Below are positions 52,607 to 61,376 of a stretch of DNA of 64,000 nt, one piece after another. The notes beneath the pieces are model-generated. The model ran no database searches and was not told where the DNA came from. It saw only the letters and a program-made list of their open reading frames with translations. Positions within the stretch are counted from its first letter, which is position 1. Each line of letters opens with the position of its first letter. The DNA comes from Candidatus Nanopelagicus abundans (GTDB lineage Bacteria > Actinomycetota > Actinomycetes > Nanopelagicales > Nanopelagicaceae): NCBI RefSeq assembly GCF_002288305.1, contig NZ_CP016779.1:930001-994000 (forward strand), read 5' to 3'. Position numbers and translations under genes: made by a program.

Positions 52607-55600
52607 TTATTTGGTAGTAGCTGGCTTAATTAAATTAGCTAGGACTGATTTAACCCAGGCAAGGGTTGAAGTATCCCCTATCTCTTCACTTTCTATCCAA
52701 TTGGGGCTGCTTGGCCTTGCGACTAGCAGGATTTGTGATGCATTTTTATATATAGATCCTGGGTATAGCCGATTTAGTTTTATCGCAGCAGATTCCGCTA
52801 GGACAACTGGGGTTAGTCGAAGATTTTTTCCAGAAAATGCAATATCAGTTAGCCCTAGACTTTTTGCAAATAATCTCAGTGAGGCAACTGCTAATAATTC
52901 AAGAGCAGGTTGGGGTAGTGGGCCAAATCTGTCGGTCATCTCAATATTTATTTCATTTAGGCCATCATCATCTGATGCTTCAGCAAGTCTGCGATAGAGA
53001 TCAAGTCGTAATCGCTCAGATTCAATGTATGAAACTGGTAAGTGGGCATTAATTGGTAACTCAACTTTGCAATCGGTATTTTTTGGTTTATCTTCAAAGT
53101 AACCACTCTTAAATTCATCAACTGCGTCAGCAACCATTCGCATATATAAATCAAAACCAACCTCAGCAATATGACCAGATTGTTCACCACCTAATAGATT
53201 TCCAGCACCTCTAATCTCTAAATCTTTTAATGCCACCGCCATACCAGCGCCTAAATCAGTGTTGGTTGCAATTGTGGTTAAGCGGTCATGGGCTAGTTCC
53301 GTAATTGGTTGATCAGTTGGGTAAAAAAAGTAGGCATATGCTCTCTCTCTACTTCTGCCAACTCGACCACGTAATTGATGGAGTTGAGATAAACCAAATA
53401 AATCTGATCGATCAACAATTAAGGTGTTAGCATTTGGAATATCGATACCACTTTCAATTATTGTTGTGCACAAAAGTAAATCAAACTCCCTGTTCCAAAA
53501 ATCTAAAATAACGTCCTCAAGTAACCGCTCATTCATTTGTCCGTGGGCAATACCAATTTTTACCTCGGGCACTAATTTTCTAATTCGCTGCGCGACAGCT
53601 TCAATACTTTCAACTCGATTATGGATAAAAAATATCTGTCCATCTCTTAGTAACTCTCGATGAATTGCCGCTGCAACTTGTTTATCATCGTATGCTCCAA
53701 CATATGTTAGGACTGGATGTCGCTCCTCCGGTGGTGTGGTGATGTTAGACATCTCTCTAATTCCAGTTATTGCCATCTCAAGAGTTCTAGGAATTGGAGT
53801 AGCTGACATAGCTAAAACATCTACATTTGTTCTTGCTTTCTTTAGCTCTTCTTTATGCTCAACTCCAAATCTTTGCTCCTCATCAACAACTAATAAGCCA
53901 AGATCGGCAAACTTTATATCTTTAGATAAAAGCCGATGAGTTCCAATTACTACATCAACTGAGCCATCTTTAAGTCCTGCAATAATTAATTTACTTTCAT
54001 TTGCTGTATTAAATCTAGATAAAGCAGCAATCTTTACCGGAAAGCTGGCATAACGATTTGTAAATGTATTGAAGTGTTGCTGAACAAGTAATGTGGTTGG
54101 AACTAATACCGCTACCTGCTTACCATCTTGAACCGCTTTAAATGCCGCCCTTACTGCAATCTCAGTTTTTCCATAACCAACATCACCGCAAACAATTCGA
54201 TCCATTGGATTTGGTTTTTCCATATCCCGCTTTACTTCATCGATAGTTGCCTGTTGATCAATTGTTTCAACAAAAGCAAAACTATCTTCTAGCTCTTTTT
54301 GCCAAGGTGTATCGGCTGAAAATGCAAAACCTGGCGCACTCATACGTGCGGCATATAATCTAATCAACTCTGCTGCTATTTGTTTAATTGCTTTACGCGC
54401 TTTGCGTTTACTGCTTTGCCAATCAGCGCCACCGATTCGGTGTAATGCTGGTGATTCACCACCAACATACTTTGTTACCTGTTCTAAAGTATCAGTTGGA
54501 ACAAATAATTTATCAGCCGGTTGACCCCGTTTTGATGATGCGTACTCAATTACTAAATATTCTCTAGAAATATTATTAATATTTCGATTAATTAGCTCTA
54601 CATACCTACCAACTCCATGTTGTTCATGGACCACATAATCACCAGATTTAAGTTGCATTGGATCAATCGCCTTCTTACGCCTAGAAGGCATTCGGGCTAA
54701 ATCTTTATCTGTTGATCTTTGTCCAGATATATCTTTATCTGTAATTAAAACCAATTTATATTTTTCACTGATAAAGCCATGAGTAATATCAGAGCGATAT
54801 AAATAAATTAAGTTAGTTTGGCTAGATTCTTTATCAACTTCAATTATTTCATTTGCTAAATCGGAAGAATTTAGTAATTCACTAAATCGCTTTAATGTGC
54901 CATTGGCAGCAGCGGTAAAAATGACTTGAAAGCCACTTTTTTGCCAGCTTTTAATATCAGAGAGTGCATTTTCATACTTTTTTCCGTAGCTACTAACCAC
55001 ATCAATAAATGTGATTTCTTCCTGCTCTGGCGTGCTGGAATATAGATTTAAATTCCGTATTTCAAGCCCAGCCTTGTTTGCAATCTGCTCAATTCTTACT
55101 AATTCATTAAATCCACCCATACCAAGTTGCGCAGTTAAATCAAGGGGTGGTGAGAGTTTCTCATTTTCACTCCAGGCAATATTTGACCAACTAGCAGCTA
55201 GAAACTCTTCGTTGGTAGTAATTAAATCTGCGGCCCGACTTCTAAGTCTTGGCTCATCTACAAACCAAATCTGAGTTTGTTTAGGTAGGTAATCAATGAT
55301 TGTTTTAAACTCATCAACTAAGCCGGCGGCGAGAGATTCCATTCCTTCAAATGTTATTCCTTGGATGATCTTTTCAGTCATATCACTAATTTCTGGAAAA
55401 GTCTTTCCTAATTTTTTAGCATTCTCCTTAACCTTCTCATCTAGAAGAAGTTCTCGGCATGGATAAATTTTTATTTCACCGGTAATTTTTGTTAAAGATC
55501 TCTGATCAGCTACTGCAAAATATGAGATCTCCTCAATTTCATCACCAAAGAAATCTATTCGAATCGGGTGCTCTTGATCTGCCGGAAATAAATCTAAAAT

Positions 55601-56095
55601 CCCACCTCTGACTGCAAAATCACCTCGCCGCTCAACTAAATCTGATCTAGTAAAACCAAATTGCGATAGCTGCCTAATTAGATCAAACATTACTAACTGT
55701 TGATTAACACTTATTTTTATTTGAGAAAGTTCTAGGTTATTAGCAATAATTGGTTGTAGTAATGCTCTAATTGAACAGGTAATAATTTTTATATCTTTAC
55801 TAACGATTTGATTAAGTGCTTTAAATCTTAAAGTAACGGTATCTGCCTTAGGACTTAATCGCTCGTGCGGTAATGTCTCCCAGGCTGGAAAGTTAACAAC
55901 ATTTTCACTACCAATTAGTGAACAGATCTCAGCATTTAATTCCTGTGATGTTCTACTTGATGTAGTAACAATTAATAGTGGCGCAGGCGAGTTAGCGGCA
56001 AGTAGGCAGTGAATACTTGCAGGTGCCACCATATCCACTGATGTTGCTAAATAATTTCCAATTGGTGACTTCAGTTTGGATAATAGATTTAACAT
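52607..56095 (-). CDS. mfd: Transcription-repair coupling factor Mfd
   Basis: I choose ATG 56095 (MLNLLSKLKSP..., 1162 residues), preceded by AAGGAAGGGG; an upstream in-frame start at 56113 lacks spacing for this RBS. Domains in order are UvrB-like D1 (to about 330), a linker, the RNA-polymerase-interacting domain (about 480-545, KSGDYVVHEQHGVGRYVEL), RecG-like helicase (CGDVGYGKTEIAVRAAFKA, VVDEEQRFGV, LLCTTIIESGIDIPN, QLRGRVGRS) and a C-terminal TRCF domain. It removes stalled RNA polymerase and recruits UvrA. It heads the gene train running to ppx. Confidence 0.96.
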   Translation of the reverse strand: MLNLLSKLKSPIGNYLATSVDMVAPASIHCLLAANSPAPLLIVTTSSRTSQELNAEICSLIGSENVVNFPAWETLPHERLSPKADTVTLRFKALNQIVSKDIKIITCSIRALLQPIIANNLELSQIKISVNQQLVMFDLIRQLSQFGFTRSDLVERRGDFAVRGGILDLFPADQEHPIRIDFFGDEIEEISYFAVADQRSLTKITGEIKIYPCRELLLDEKVKENAKKLGKTFPEISDMTEKIIQGITFEGMESLAAGLVDEFKTIIDYLPKQTQIWFVDEPRLRSRAADLITTNEEFLAASWSNIAWSENEKLSPPLDLTAQLGMGGFNELVRIEQIANKAGLEIRNLNLYSSTPEQEEITFIDVVSSYGKKYENALSDIKSWQKSGFQVIFTAAANGTLKRFSELLNSSDLANEIIEVDKESSQTNLIYLYRSDITHGFISEKYKLVLITDKDISGQRSTDKDLARMPSRRKKAIDPMQLKSGDYVVHEQHGVGRYVELINRNINNISREYLVIEYASSKRGQPADKLFVPTDTLEQVTKYVGGESPALHRIGGADWQSSKRKARKAIKQIAAELIRLYAARMSAPGFAFSADTPWQKELEDSFAFVETIDQQATIDEVKRDMEKPNPMDRIVCGDVGYGKTEIAVRAAFKAVQDGKQVAVLVPTTLLVQQHFNTFTNRYASFPVKIAALSRFNTANESKLIIAGLKDGSVDVVIGTHRLLSKDIKFADLGLLVVDEEQRFGVEHKEELKKARTNVDVLAMSATPIPRTLEMAITGIREMSNITTPPEERHPVLTYVGAYDDKQVAAAIHRELLRDGQIFFIHNRVESIEAVAQRIRKLVPEVKIGIAHGQMNERLLEDVILDFWNREFDLLLCTTIIESGIDIPNANTLIVDRSDLFGLSQLHQLRGRVGRSRERAYAYFFYPTDQPITELAHDRLTTIATNTDLGAGMAVALKDLEIRGAGNLLGGEQSGHIAEVGFDLYMRMVADAVDEFKSGYFEDKPKNTDCKVELPINAHLPVSYIESERLRLDLYRRLAEASDDDGLNEINIEMTDRFGPLPQPALELLAVASLRLFAKSLGLTDIAFSGKNLRLTPVVLAESAAIKLNRLYPGSIYKNASQILLVARPSSPNWIESEEIGDTSTLAWVKSVLANLIKPATTK

Positions 56096-56126
56096 CACCA
56101 CCCCTTCCTTCAATTAAACGCCGCAT

Positions 56127-56153
56127 ACCCCCGCTTCATAAATGAAGGGGGGT
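56127..56153. repeat. Strong inverted repeat between mfd and ppc
   Basis: ACCCCC-G-CTTCAT-AA-ATGAAG-GGGGGT forms a 12-bp stem with one bulged G (56133) in the divergent mfd-ppc gap. No T-run follows on either strand. It would lie in the 5' leader of mfd or be a DNA operator. Confidence 0.6.
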
Positions 56154-56238
56154 TACAGGGGTAATTCTAAGGCCGATATTTAGCCGTAAATGCCATAAAG
56201 ATGTGCCAGAGCAATTGGGAATCTGTGATGATTACGCC

Positions 56239-58905
56239 ATGAGTTCAACTGCTGATAACACAGATTTGCGTAATGATGTCCGCAGATTAGCCGACCTATT
56301 AGGTCAAACCTTAGCTAGGCAAGAAGGGGATGAATTACTCTCACTAGTTGAATCTGTTCGCTTGGCAGTTAGGCAGGGCGAGCAAGATCAAATTTTAAGT
56401 AAGTTAACTGATACTCAAACTATCTCTCTAGTAAGAGCATTTGGACACTTTTTTAATCTAGCAAATGTGGCTGAACAAGTTAACCGATCTAAAGTGTTAA
56501 CTGATGAGAAAAATGCAACTGGTTCTTGGCTAAGTAGAGCTGTAGATAATATTTTAGCAGCGCAAAAAATAAGCAAAGATTTTGATCAAAAAGATCTTCA
56601 AACTTGGATAGATAACTTCTCAGTGCGCCCGGTATTCACCGCCCACCCAACGGAGGCAGCTCGTCGCTCCGTATTAGGAAAGATGACAACAATTTCTGAA
56701 CTTCTTCAACAACCTGATAGCCAAACTCAAAGTAAGCGTCTTGCTGAAACTATTGATTTACTTTGGCAAACAGATGAACTTCGCTTAGGCCGGCCTGAAC
56801 CATTAGATGAAGCGGTTAACTCAATTTATTACTTAAATGAGTTATTACAAGAGACTGTGCCAGAGGTTCTAGCTGAGTTCGCATCTGAAGTTAAAAGATT
56901 AGGAGTTGATCTCTCTCTTTCTGCTAAGCCACTTTCCTTTGGAACTTGGATAGGTGGGGACCGCGATGGCAATCCAAATATCACAGCTGATGTAACTAGA
57001 TCTGCTATTTTGCTACAAAACTCGCACTTTACGAGAACTCTCTTGCTGCATCTAGATCAATTAGTGCAAGGCGTATCTATCTCAACAAAACTAACTGGAG
57101 TTTCAAAAGAGTTAGAAAAATCTGTATTAGATGATCTTGAAAAATTACCTGAGATTGAAAGTAGATATCGAAGAATTAATGCTGAAGAGCCATACCGAAT
57201 AAAGGTAACTGCGATTAGGCATAAGTTACTCATCACCCAACAGCGCCATACTGATAATTCACCCCATGTTCCAGGCCGTGACTATAAAGATAGTGCTGAA
57301 TTACTTAGTGATTTTGAAATTATGCGTAAATCATTAATGGCTAATAATGGTCAATTAATTGCGACCGGATTACTTGAGCGAATTACTAGAGCAATTGCTG
57401 CATTTGGATTAAGCCACGCAAAGATGGATATTAGAGAACATTCAGATGCTCATCATTACTTACTAAAACAATTATTTAATGATTCAAGTGCTGAGATAAT
57501 TAATAAGGAATTAGAATCAACTAAAGTAATTGACTTAACTAAACTTGATGAGCAAGCAAATAAATGTCTTAAGACATTTGTTACTAGTGGTGAGTTAATT
57601 GATCAGTTTGGCCCAGAGGTTATTGAAAGCTACATAATTTCAATGACAAAATCTGCAAATGATGTTTTAGCTGCGGTCTTAATTGGTAAATTGGCGGGGC
57701 TAATATCACTAGATGCTAATAAATCATTTGCCAAGATCGGTTTTGTGCCGCTACTTGAAACTGTTGCAGAGCTGCGAGCGGCAGATCAGATATTAGATGG
57801 TTTACTAAATAATAAGAGTTATCGAAAGATTGTAATGATGCGTGGTCAGGTGCAGGAAGTAATGCTTGGTTACTCTGACTCAAATAAGGATGCTGGAATT
57901 ACAACTAGCCAATGGGAGATCCATAAAGCCCAACGAAAACTTCGTGATGTTGCACATAAGCATGGTGTGAAGCTTCGGCTATTTCATGGTCGTGGTGGAT
58001 CAGTTGGCCGTGGTGGTGGACCAACCTATGACGCATTAATCGCACTTCCTTGGGGATCAATTGATGGTCAGATAAAAATGACTGAACAAGGTGAGGTAAT
58101 TTCAGATAAGTATGGCCTGCCAGCACTTGCTAAAGAAAACTTAGAGTTAACTCTAGCTGCAGCTTTAGAGGCAACAATATTAAATAGAAAACCACGCCAA
58201 TCATCACAGGATTTAAATAGTTGGGATGAGTGCATGGATTTAATTAGTGAGCATGCATTTTCGGCATATCGAAAATTAGTTGATCAAGAAGAGCTACCTG
58301 CATATTTCTATGCCTCAACTCCTGTTGAACAACTTGGAAATATGTTTTTAGGTTCTAGGCCATCACGTCGCCCTGATGCAGCATCTGGTCTTGAATCCCT
58401 TAGGGCTATTCCTTGGGTATTTGGTTGGACCCAATCGCGCCAAATTGTGCCAGGTTGGTATGGGGTTGGTTCAGGCCTTAAAGCTGCAAGGTTGGCTGGT
58501 AAATCTGATCTACTACAAAAACTTTTAAAGGATTGGCATTTCTTTAGTACCTTCATTAGTAATGTTGAGATGACACTAGCTAAAACAGATTTAGCAATAG
58601 CCCACCGCTATGTAACAACCTTAGTTGATCCTTCCCTTCATAAAATATTTGATCAGATTAAGGCTGAATATGAGTTAACTGTTGCAGAGCTACTGCTTAT
58701 GACAAATAAAACTGAAATTTTAGGAAATCAGCCAATCTTGGCTAGAACCTTACAAGTTAGAGATACATACCTAGCGCCGATTCAATTACTACAAATCTCT
58801 TTACTTAAGCGAGTAAGAGAACAAAAAGATATTGATCCATTACTAGCGCGGGCGCTACTACTGACAATTAATGGTGTGGCAGCTGGTCTTCGAAATACTG
58901 GCTGA
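56239..58905 (+). CDS. ppc: Phosphoenolpyruvate carboxylase
   Basis: I choose ATG 56239 (MSSTADNTDLRND..., 888 residues), which matches the usual N-terminus before DVRRLADLLGQTLARQEG. An in-frame ATG at 56203 adds 12 unlikely residues. Catalytic His is in FTAHPTEAARRS (about 135), Lys in GYSDSNKD (about 545), Arg in GRGGSVGRGGGPTY (about 585), and the C-terminus ends with the conserved NTG. It carboxylates PEP to oxaloacetate (anaplerosis). It is divergent from mfd and convergent with pth, 1 bp apart. Confidence 0.96.
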   Translation: MSSTADNTDLRNDVRRLADLLGQTLARQEGDELLSLVESVRLAVRQGEQDQILSKLTDTQTISLVRAFGHFFNLANVAEQVNRSKVLTDEKNATGSWLSRAVDNILAAQKISKDFDQKDLQTWIDNFSVRPVFTAHPTEAARRSVLGKMTTISELLQQPDSQTQSKRLAETIDLLWQTDELRLGRPEPLDEAVNSIYYLNELLQETVPEVLAEFASEVKRLGVDLSLSAKPLSFGTWIGGDRDGNPNITADVTRSAILLQNSHFTRTLLLHLDQLVQGVSISTKLTGVSKELEKSVLDDLEKLPEIESRYRRINAEEPYRIKVTAIRHKLLITQQRHTDNSPHVPGRDYKDSAELLSDFEIMRKSLMANNGQLIATGLLERITRAIAAFGLSHAKMDIREHSDAHHYLLKQLFNDSSAEIINKELESTKVIDLTKLDEQANKCLKTFVTSGELIDQFGPEVIESYIISMTKSANDVLAAVLIGKLAGLISLDANKSFAKIGFVPLLETVAELRAADQILDGLLNNKSYRKIVMMRGQVQEVMLGYSDSNKDAGITTSQWEIHKAQRKLRDVAHKHGVKLRLFHGRGGSVGRGGGPTYDALIALPWGSIDGQIKMTEQGEVISDKYGLPALAKENLELTLAAALEATILNRKPRQSSQDLNSWDECMDLISEHAFSAYRKLVDQEELPAYFYASTPVEQLGNMFLGSRPSRRPDAASGLESLRAIPWVFGWTQSRQIVPGWYGVGSGLKAARLAGKSDLLQKLLKDWHFFSTFISNVEMTLAKTDLAIAHRYVTTLVDPSLHKIFDQIKAEYELTVAELLLMTNKTEILGNQPILARTLQVRDTYLAPIQLLQISLLKRVREQKDIDPLLARALLLTINGVAAGLRNTG

Positions 58906-58906
58906 T

Positions 58907-59470
58907 TTAAGAATTAAAAGCTGTTTGCGCCTTATCAATTCCATTTAGTATTAAAGCGCTAATTGCCTGAGCGCTACGGCTTGTAAAACTATCAAGTTCT
59001 CCTCGCTCATCTTTACTAAATGCTTTTAAAACAAAATCTGCTGGATCTTGCTCACCCATCGGTCTTCCTATTCCCATTCTGATTCGGTAGTAATCAGCAG
59101 TTGAAAAGGATGCGGTAAGGGACTTAAGCCCATTATGTCCGTTATCGCCACCTCCTAGTTTTATTCGAAGGTTATTAAATGGCAGATCTAATTCATCATG
59201 GATTGCAATAATTTTGTCTATATCGATTTTATAAAAATCGGCTAAGGACTTAGCTGGGCCACCACTTTCATTCATATACCCAAGTGATTTAGCTAAAACT
59301 ACACTTTGCCCATCTAATTTAATCTCAGATATCTGCATCCGAGATTTATGGGATGAAAACTTTTGATTTTCAGATAACTGATCTAAAACAAGTTGGCCAA
59401 TATTATGTCGAGTTTTTTCATAGGTAGGCCCAGGATTACCTAAACCAATTACCAACCAACGATCAGCCAT
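58907..59470 (-). CDS. pth: Peptidyl-tRNA hydrolase
   Basis: The 187-residue enzyme has GLGNPGPTYEKTRHNIGQLVLD with catalytic His, KSLGYMNESGGP, IHDELDLPF with catalytic Asp, and GGGDNGHNGLKSL. It recycles peptidyl-tRNA. It lies 20 bp after rplY in the same direction, a conserved rplY-pth pair. Confidence 0.96.
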   Translation of the reverse strand: MADRWLVIGLGNPGPTYEKTRHNIGQLVLDQLSENQKFSSHKSRMQISEIKLDGQSVVLAKSLGYMNESGGPAKSLADFYKIDIDKIIAIHDELDLPFNNLRIKLGGGDNGHNGLKSLTASFSTADYYRIRMGIGRPMGEQDPADFVLKAFSKDERGELDSFTSRSAQAISALILNGIDKAQTAFNS

Positions 59471-59490
59471 AAGTTAAGGCTAGTCCTTAC

Positions 59491-60159
59491 TTACTTCTTC
59501 TTGTCCTTCTTATCATCTGTGCCAGCAGCAGGAGCTGCGGCAGCATCACCTTCAGCAGGAGCGGCAGCGGCTGCGGCATCACCTTCAGCAGGAGCTGCAG
59601 CAACAACTACAACCTCTTCCTCAGCAGCGCGAACAGATAGATGAATAACAGTCATCTTTGGATCACTTATTAATTTAATACCTTCTGGAATTACTACATC
59701 AGAGGCGTAACGAGAATCTCCAGCCATCATGCCTTCCATGCTTAGCATTAAGAATGCAGGAATGTTTGTTACATCTGCCTCAACCTCAATTGAGTTATTT
59801 GTGTGTTCCAAAATTCCATCTTGGTCATACTTACCTTCAGTGTGAACTGGAACAGAAACAATAACTTTCTCACCACGTCTAACAATTACTAAATCAATAT
59901 GCTCTAGCAAACCTGTTAATGGATCACGGCTAACAGATTTAGGAAGTGTTAACTCTGTGTGATCATCTAATACAACATCAATTAGAACGTTTGAAGTTTT
60001 AAGTGCAATACCAAGCTCACGCGAAGGGAGCGCAACATGTTGTGGTTTCTCACCATGTCCATAAATTACTGCCGGAATAAATCCATCACGGCGAGATCTG
60101 CGGGATGCACCTTTGCCAAACTCAGTTCGACGTGCGCCCTTGATTGAAATTTCAGCCAC
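59491..60159 (-). CDS. rplY: Large ribosomal subunit protein bL25 (CTC form)
   Basis: The 222-residue protein has the N-terminal 5S rRNA-binding domain (RTEFGKGASRRSRRDGFIPAVIYGHG), a TL5/CTC C-terminal domain and a low-complexity tail in which EGDAAAA-type segments recur before a Lys-rich end (DDKKDKKK). The start is GTG with GAGGGAG upstream. It is next to pth, as in mycobacteria. Confidence 0.95.
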   Translation of the reverse strand: MAEISIKGARRTEFGKGASRRSRRDGFIPAVIYGHGEKPQHVALPSRELGIALKTSNVLIDVVLDDHTELTLPKSVSRDPLTGLLEHIDLVIVRRGEKVIVSVPVHTEGKYDQDGILEHTNNSIEVEADVTNIPAFLMLSMEGMMAGDSRYASDVVIPEGIKLISDPKMTVIHLSVRAAEEEVVVVAAAPAEGDAAAAAAPAEGDAAAAPAAGTDDKKDKKK

Positions 60160-60242
60160 TTTACTTCTCCCTCGATAACGGTTTTATCCCTCGCGGAACG
60201 AAGCGCTAGGTTAGCGAATAGATAGGTAAAAGGACAAATCAA

Positions 60243-60318
60243 TGGTGCGCCCGCAGGGATTCGAACCCCGAACCTTCTGATCCGAAGTCAGATGCTCTAT
60301 CCGTTGAGCTACGGGCGC
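60243..60318 (-). tRNA. tRNA-Arg (UCG)
   Basis: The 76-nt gene has encoded CCA (60243-60245), acceptor GCGCCCG/CGGGCGC, and anticodon stem TCTGA/TCAGA with loop CTTCGGA, which gives anticodon UCG (Arg, CGA codons). D-arm GCTC...GAGC and T-arm CGGGG-TTCGAAT-CCCTG are regular. It sits between prs and rplY. Confidence 0.93.
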
Positions 60319-60343
60319 AAGTTTGATCTATTAAAAAACTATT

Positions 60344-61324
60344 TTAACTGTGTCCATCAAAAAGACTAGTAACTGATCCATCTTCAAACACCTCTTTAAT
60401 TGCTCGGGCTAGCAGTGGTGCAATTGAAAGAACTGTTAGGTTATCAAAGCGGTTTTCCTCAGATATTGGCAATGTATTTGTCACTACTACCTCAGAGACT
60501 CTAGATTTCTTTAATCTATCAACGGCTGGGCCTGAAAGCACGGCATGTGTTGCAGCAATGATTACATCCTTAGCACCCTCTTCAATTAACGCATCTACTG
60601 CTTTAGTTACGGTGCCAGCTGTGTCGATCATGTCATCAATAACAACGCAGGTCATACCTTTAACATCTCCAACAACTTTGCCAACTGTTGCCTCATTAGG
60701 AACCTTTGGATCACGGGTTTTATGGATAAATGCGATGCTGCAGCCGCCAAGTAATTCACTCCATCTCTCTGCTACTCTAACCCGGCCTGAGTCTGGGGAA
60801 ACAATTACTAAATTCTTGCGATCAACTTTGCTACCAACATAATTTGTTAAAAGTGGAAGAGCAAATAAGTGATCAACTGGTCCATCAAAGAATCCTTGAA
60901 TTTGAGAGGTGTGTAGATCTACACACATTAAGCGATCAGCTCCTGCTGTTTTAAAAAGATCTGCCATTAATCTTGCCGAGATTGGCTCACGACCTCGGTG
61001 TTTTTTATCTTGGCGGGCATAACCATAAAAGGGAAGGATTACAGTAATTCGTTTCGCAGATGCTCGCTTAAGTGCATCAACCATAATTAACTGCTCCATG
61101 ATTTGTTTATTTACCGGAGCGCTATGACTTTGTAGTACAAATGCATCAGAGCCGCGAACACTTTCTTCGAATCTGATAAAAATTTCACCATTAGCAAAGT
61201 CATATGCTGATGTTGGTGTAATTGGGATACCTAACTCGTAGGCAACCTCATCTGCTAACTCTGGGTAAGCCCGGCCAGTAAATAAGCGCAAACTTTTCTC
61301 GGAGGCTAAGCGAATCTCATTCAG
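60344..61324 (-). CDS. prs: Ribose-phosphate pyrophosphokinase (PRPP synthetase), probable CTG start
   Basis: The conserved core starts RLFTGRAYPELADEV. Catalytic parts are NGEIFIRFEESVRGSD, LPFYGYARQDKKHRGREPI and the PRPP loop CVVIDDMIDTAGT. The first conventional start in frame is TTG at 61291, giving 315 residues but cutting the usual N-terminal strand. Extending to CTG at 61324 gives 326 residues, adding NEIRLASEKSL as expected for the family, 8 nt after GAGGGGG. I prefer the CTG; the TTG cannot be excluded. It makes PRPP for nucleotides, His and Trp. It lies downstream of glmU, 52 bp apart. Confidence 0.85.
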   Translation of the reverse strand: MNEIRLASEKSLRLFTGRAYPELADEVAYELGIPITPTSAYDFANGEIFIRFEESVRGSDAFVLQSHSAPVNKQIMEQLIMVDALKRASAKRITVILPFYGYARQDKKHRGREPISARLMADLFKTAGADRLMCVDLHTSQIQGFFDGPVDHLFALPLLTNYVGSKVDRKNLVIVSPDSGRVRVAERWSELLGGCSIAFIHKTRDPKVPNEATVGKVVGDVKGMTCVVIDDMIDTAGTVTKAVDALIEEGAKDVIIAATHAVLSGPAVDRLKKSRVSEVVVTNTLPISEENRFDNLTVLSIAPLLARAIKEVFEDGSVTSLFDGHS

Positions 61325-61376
61325 GTTAGCTTCCCCCTCACTGTGGTGAATCTAGGTTAACTCTACTAGAAATTAA

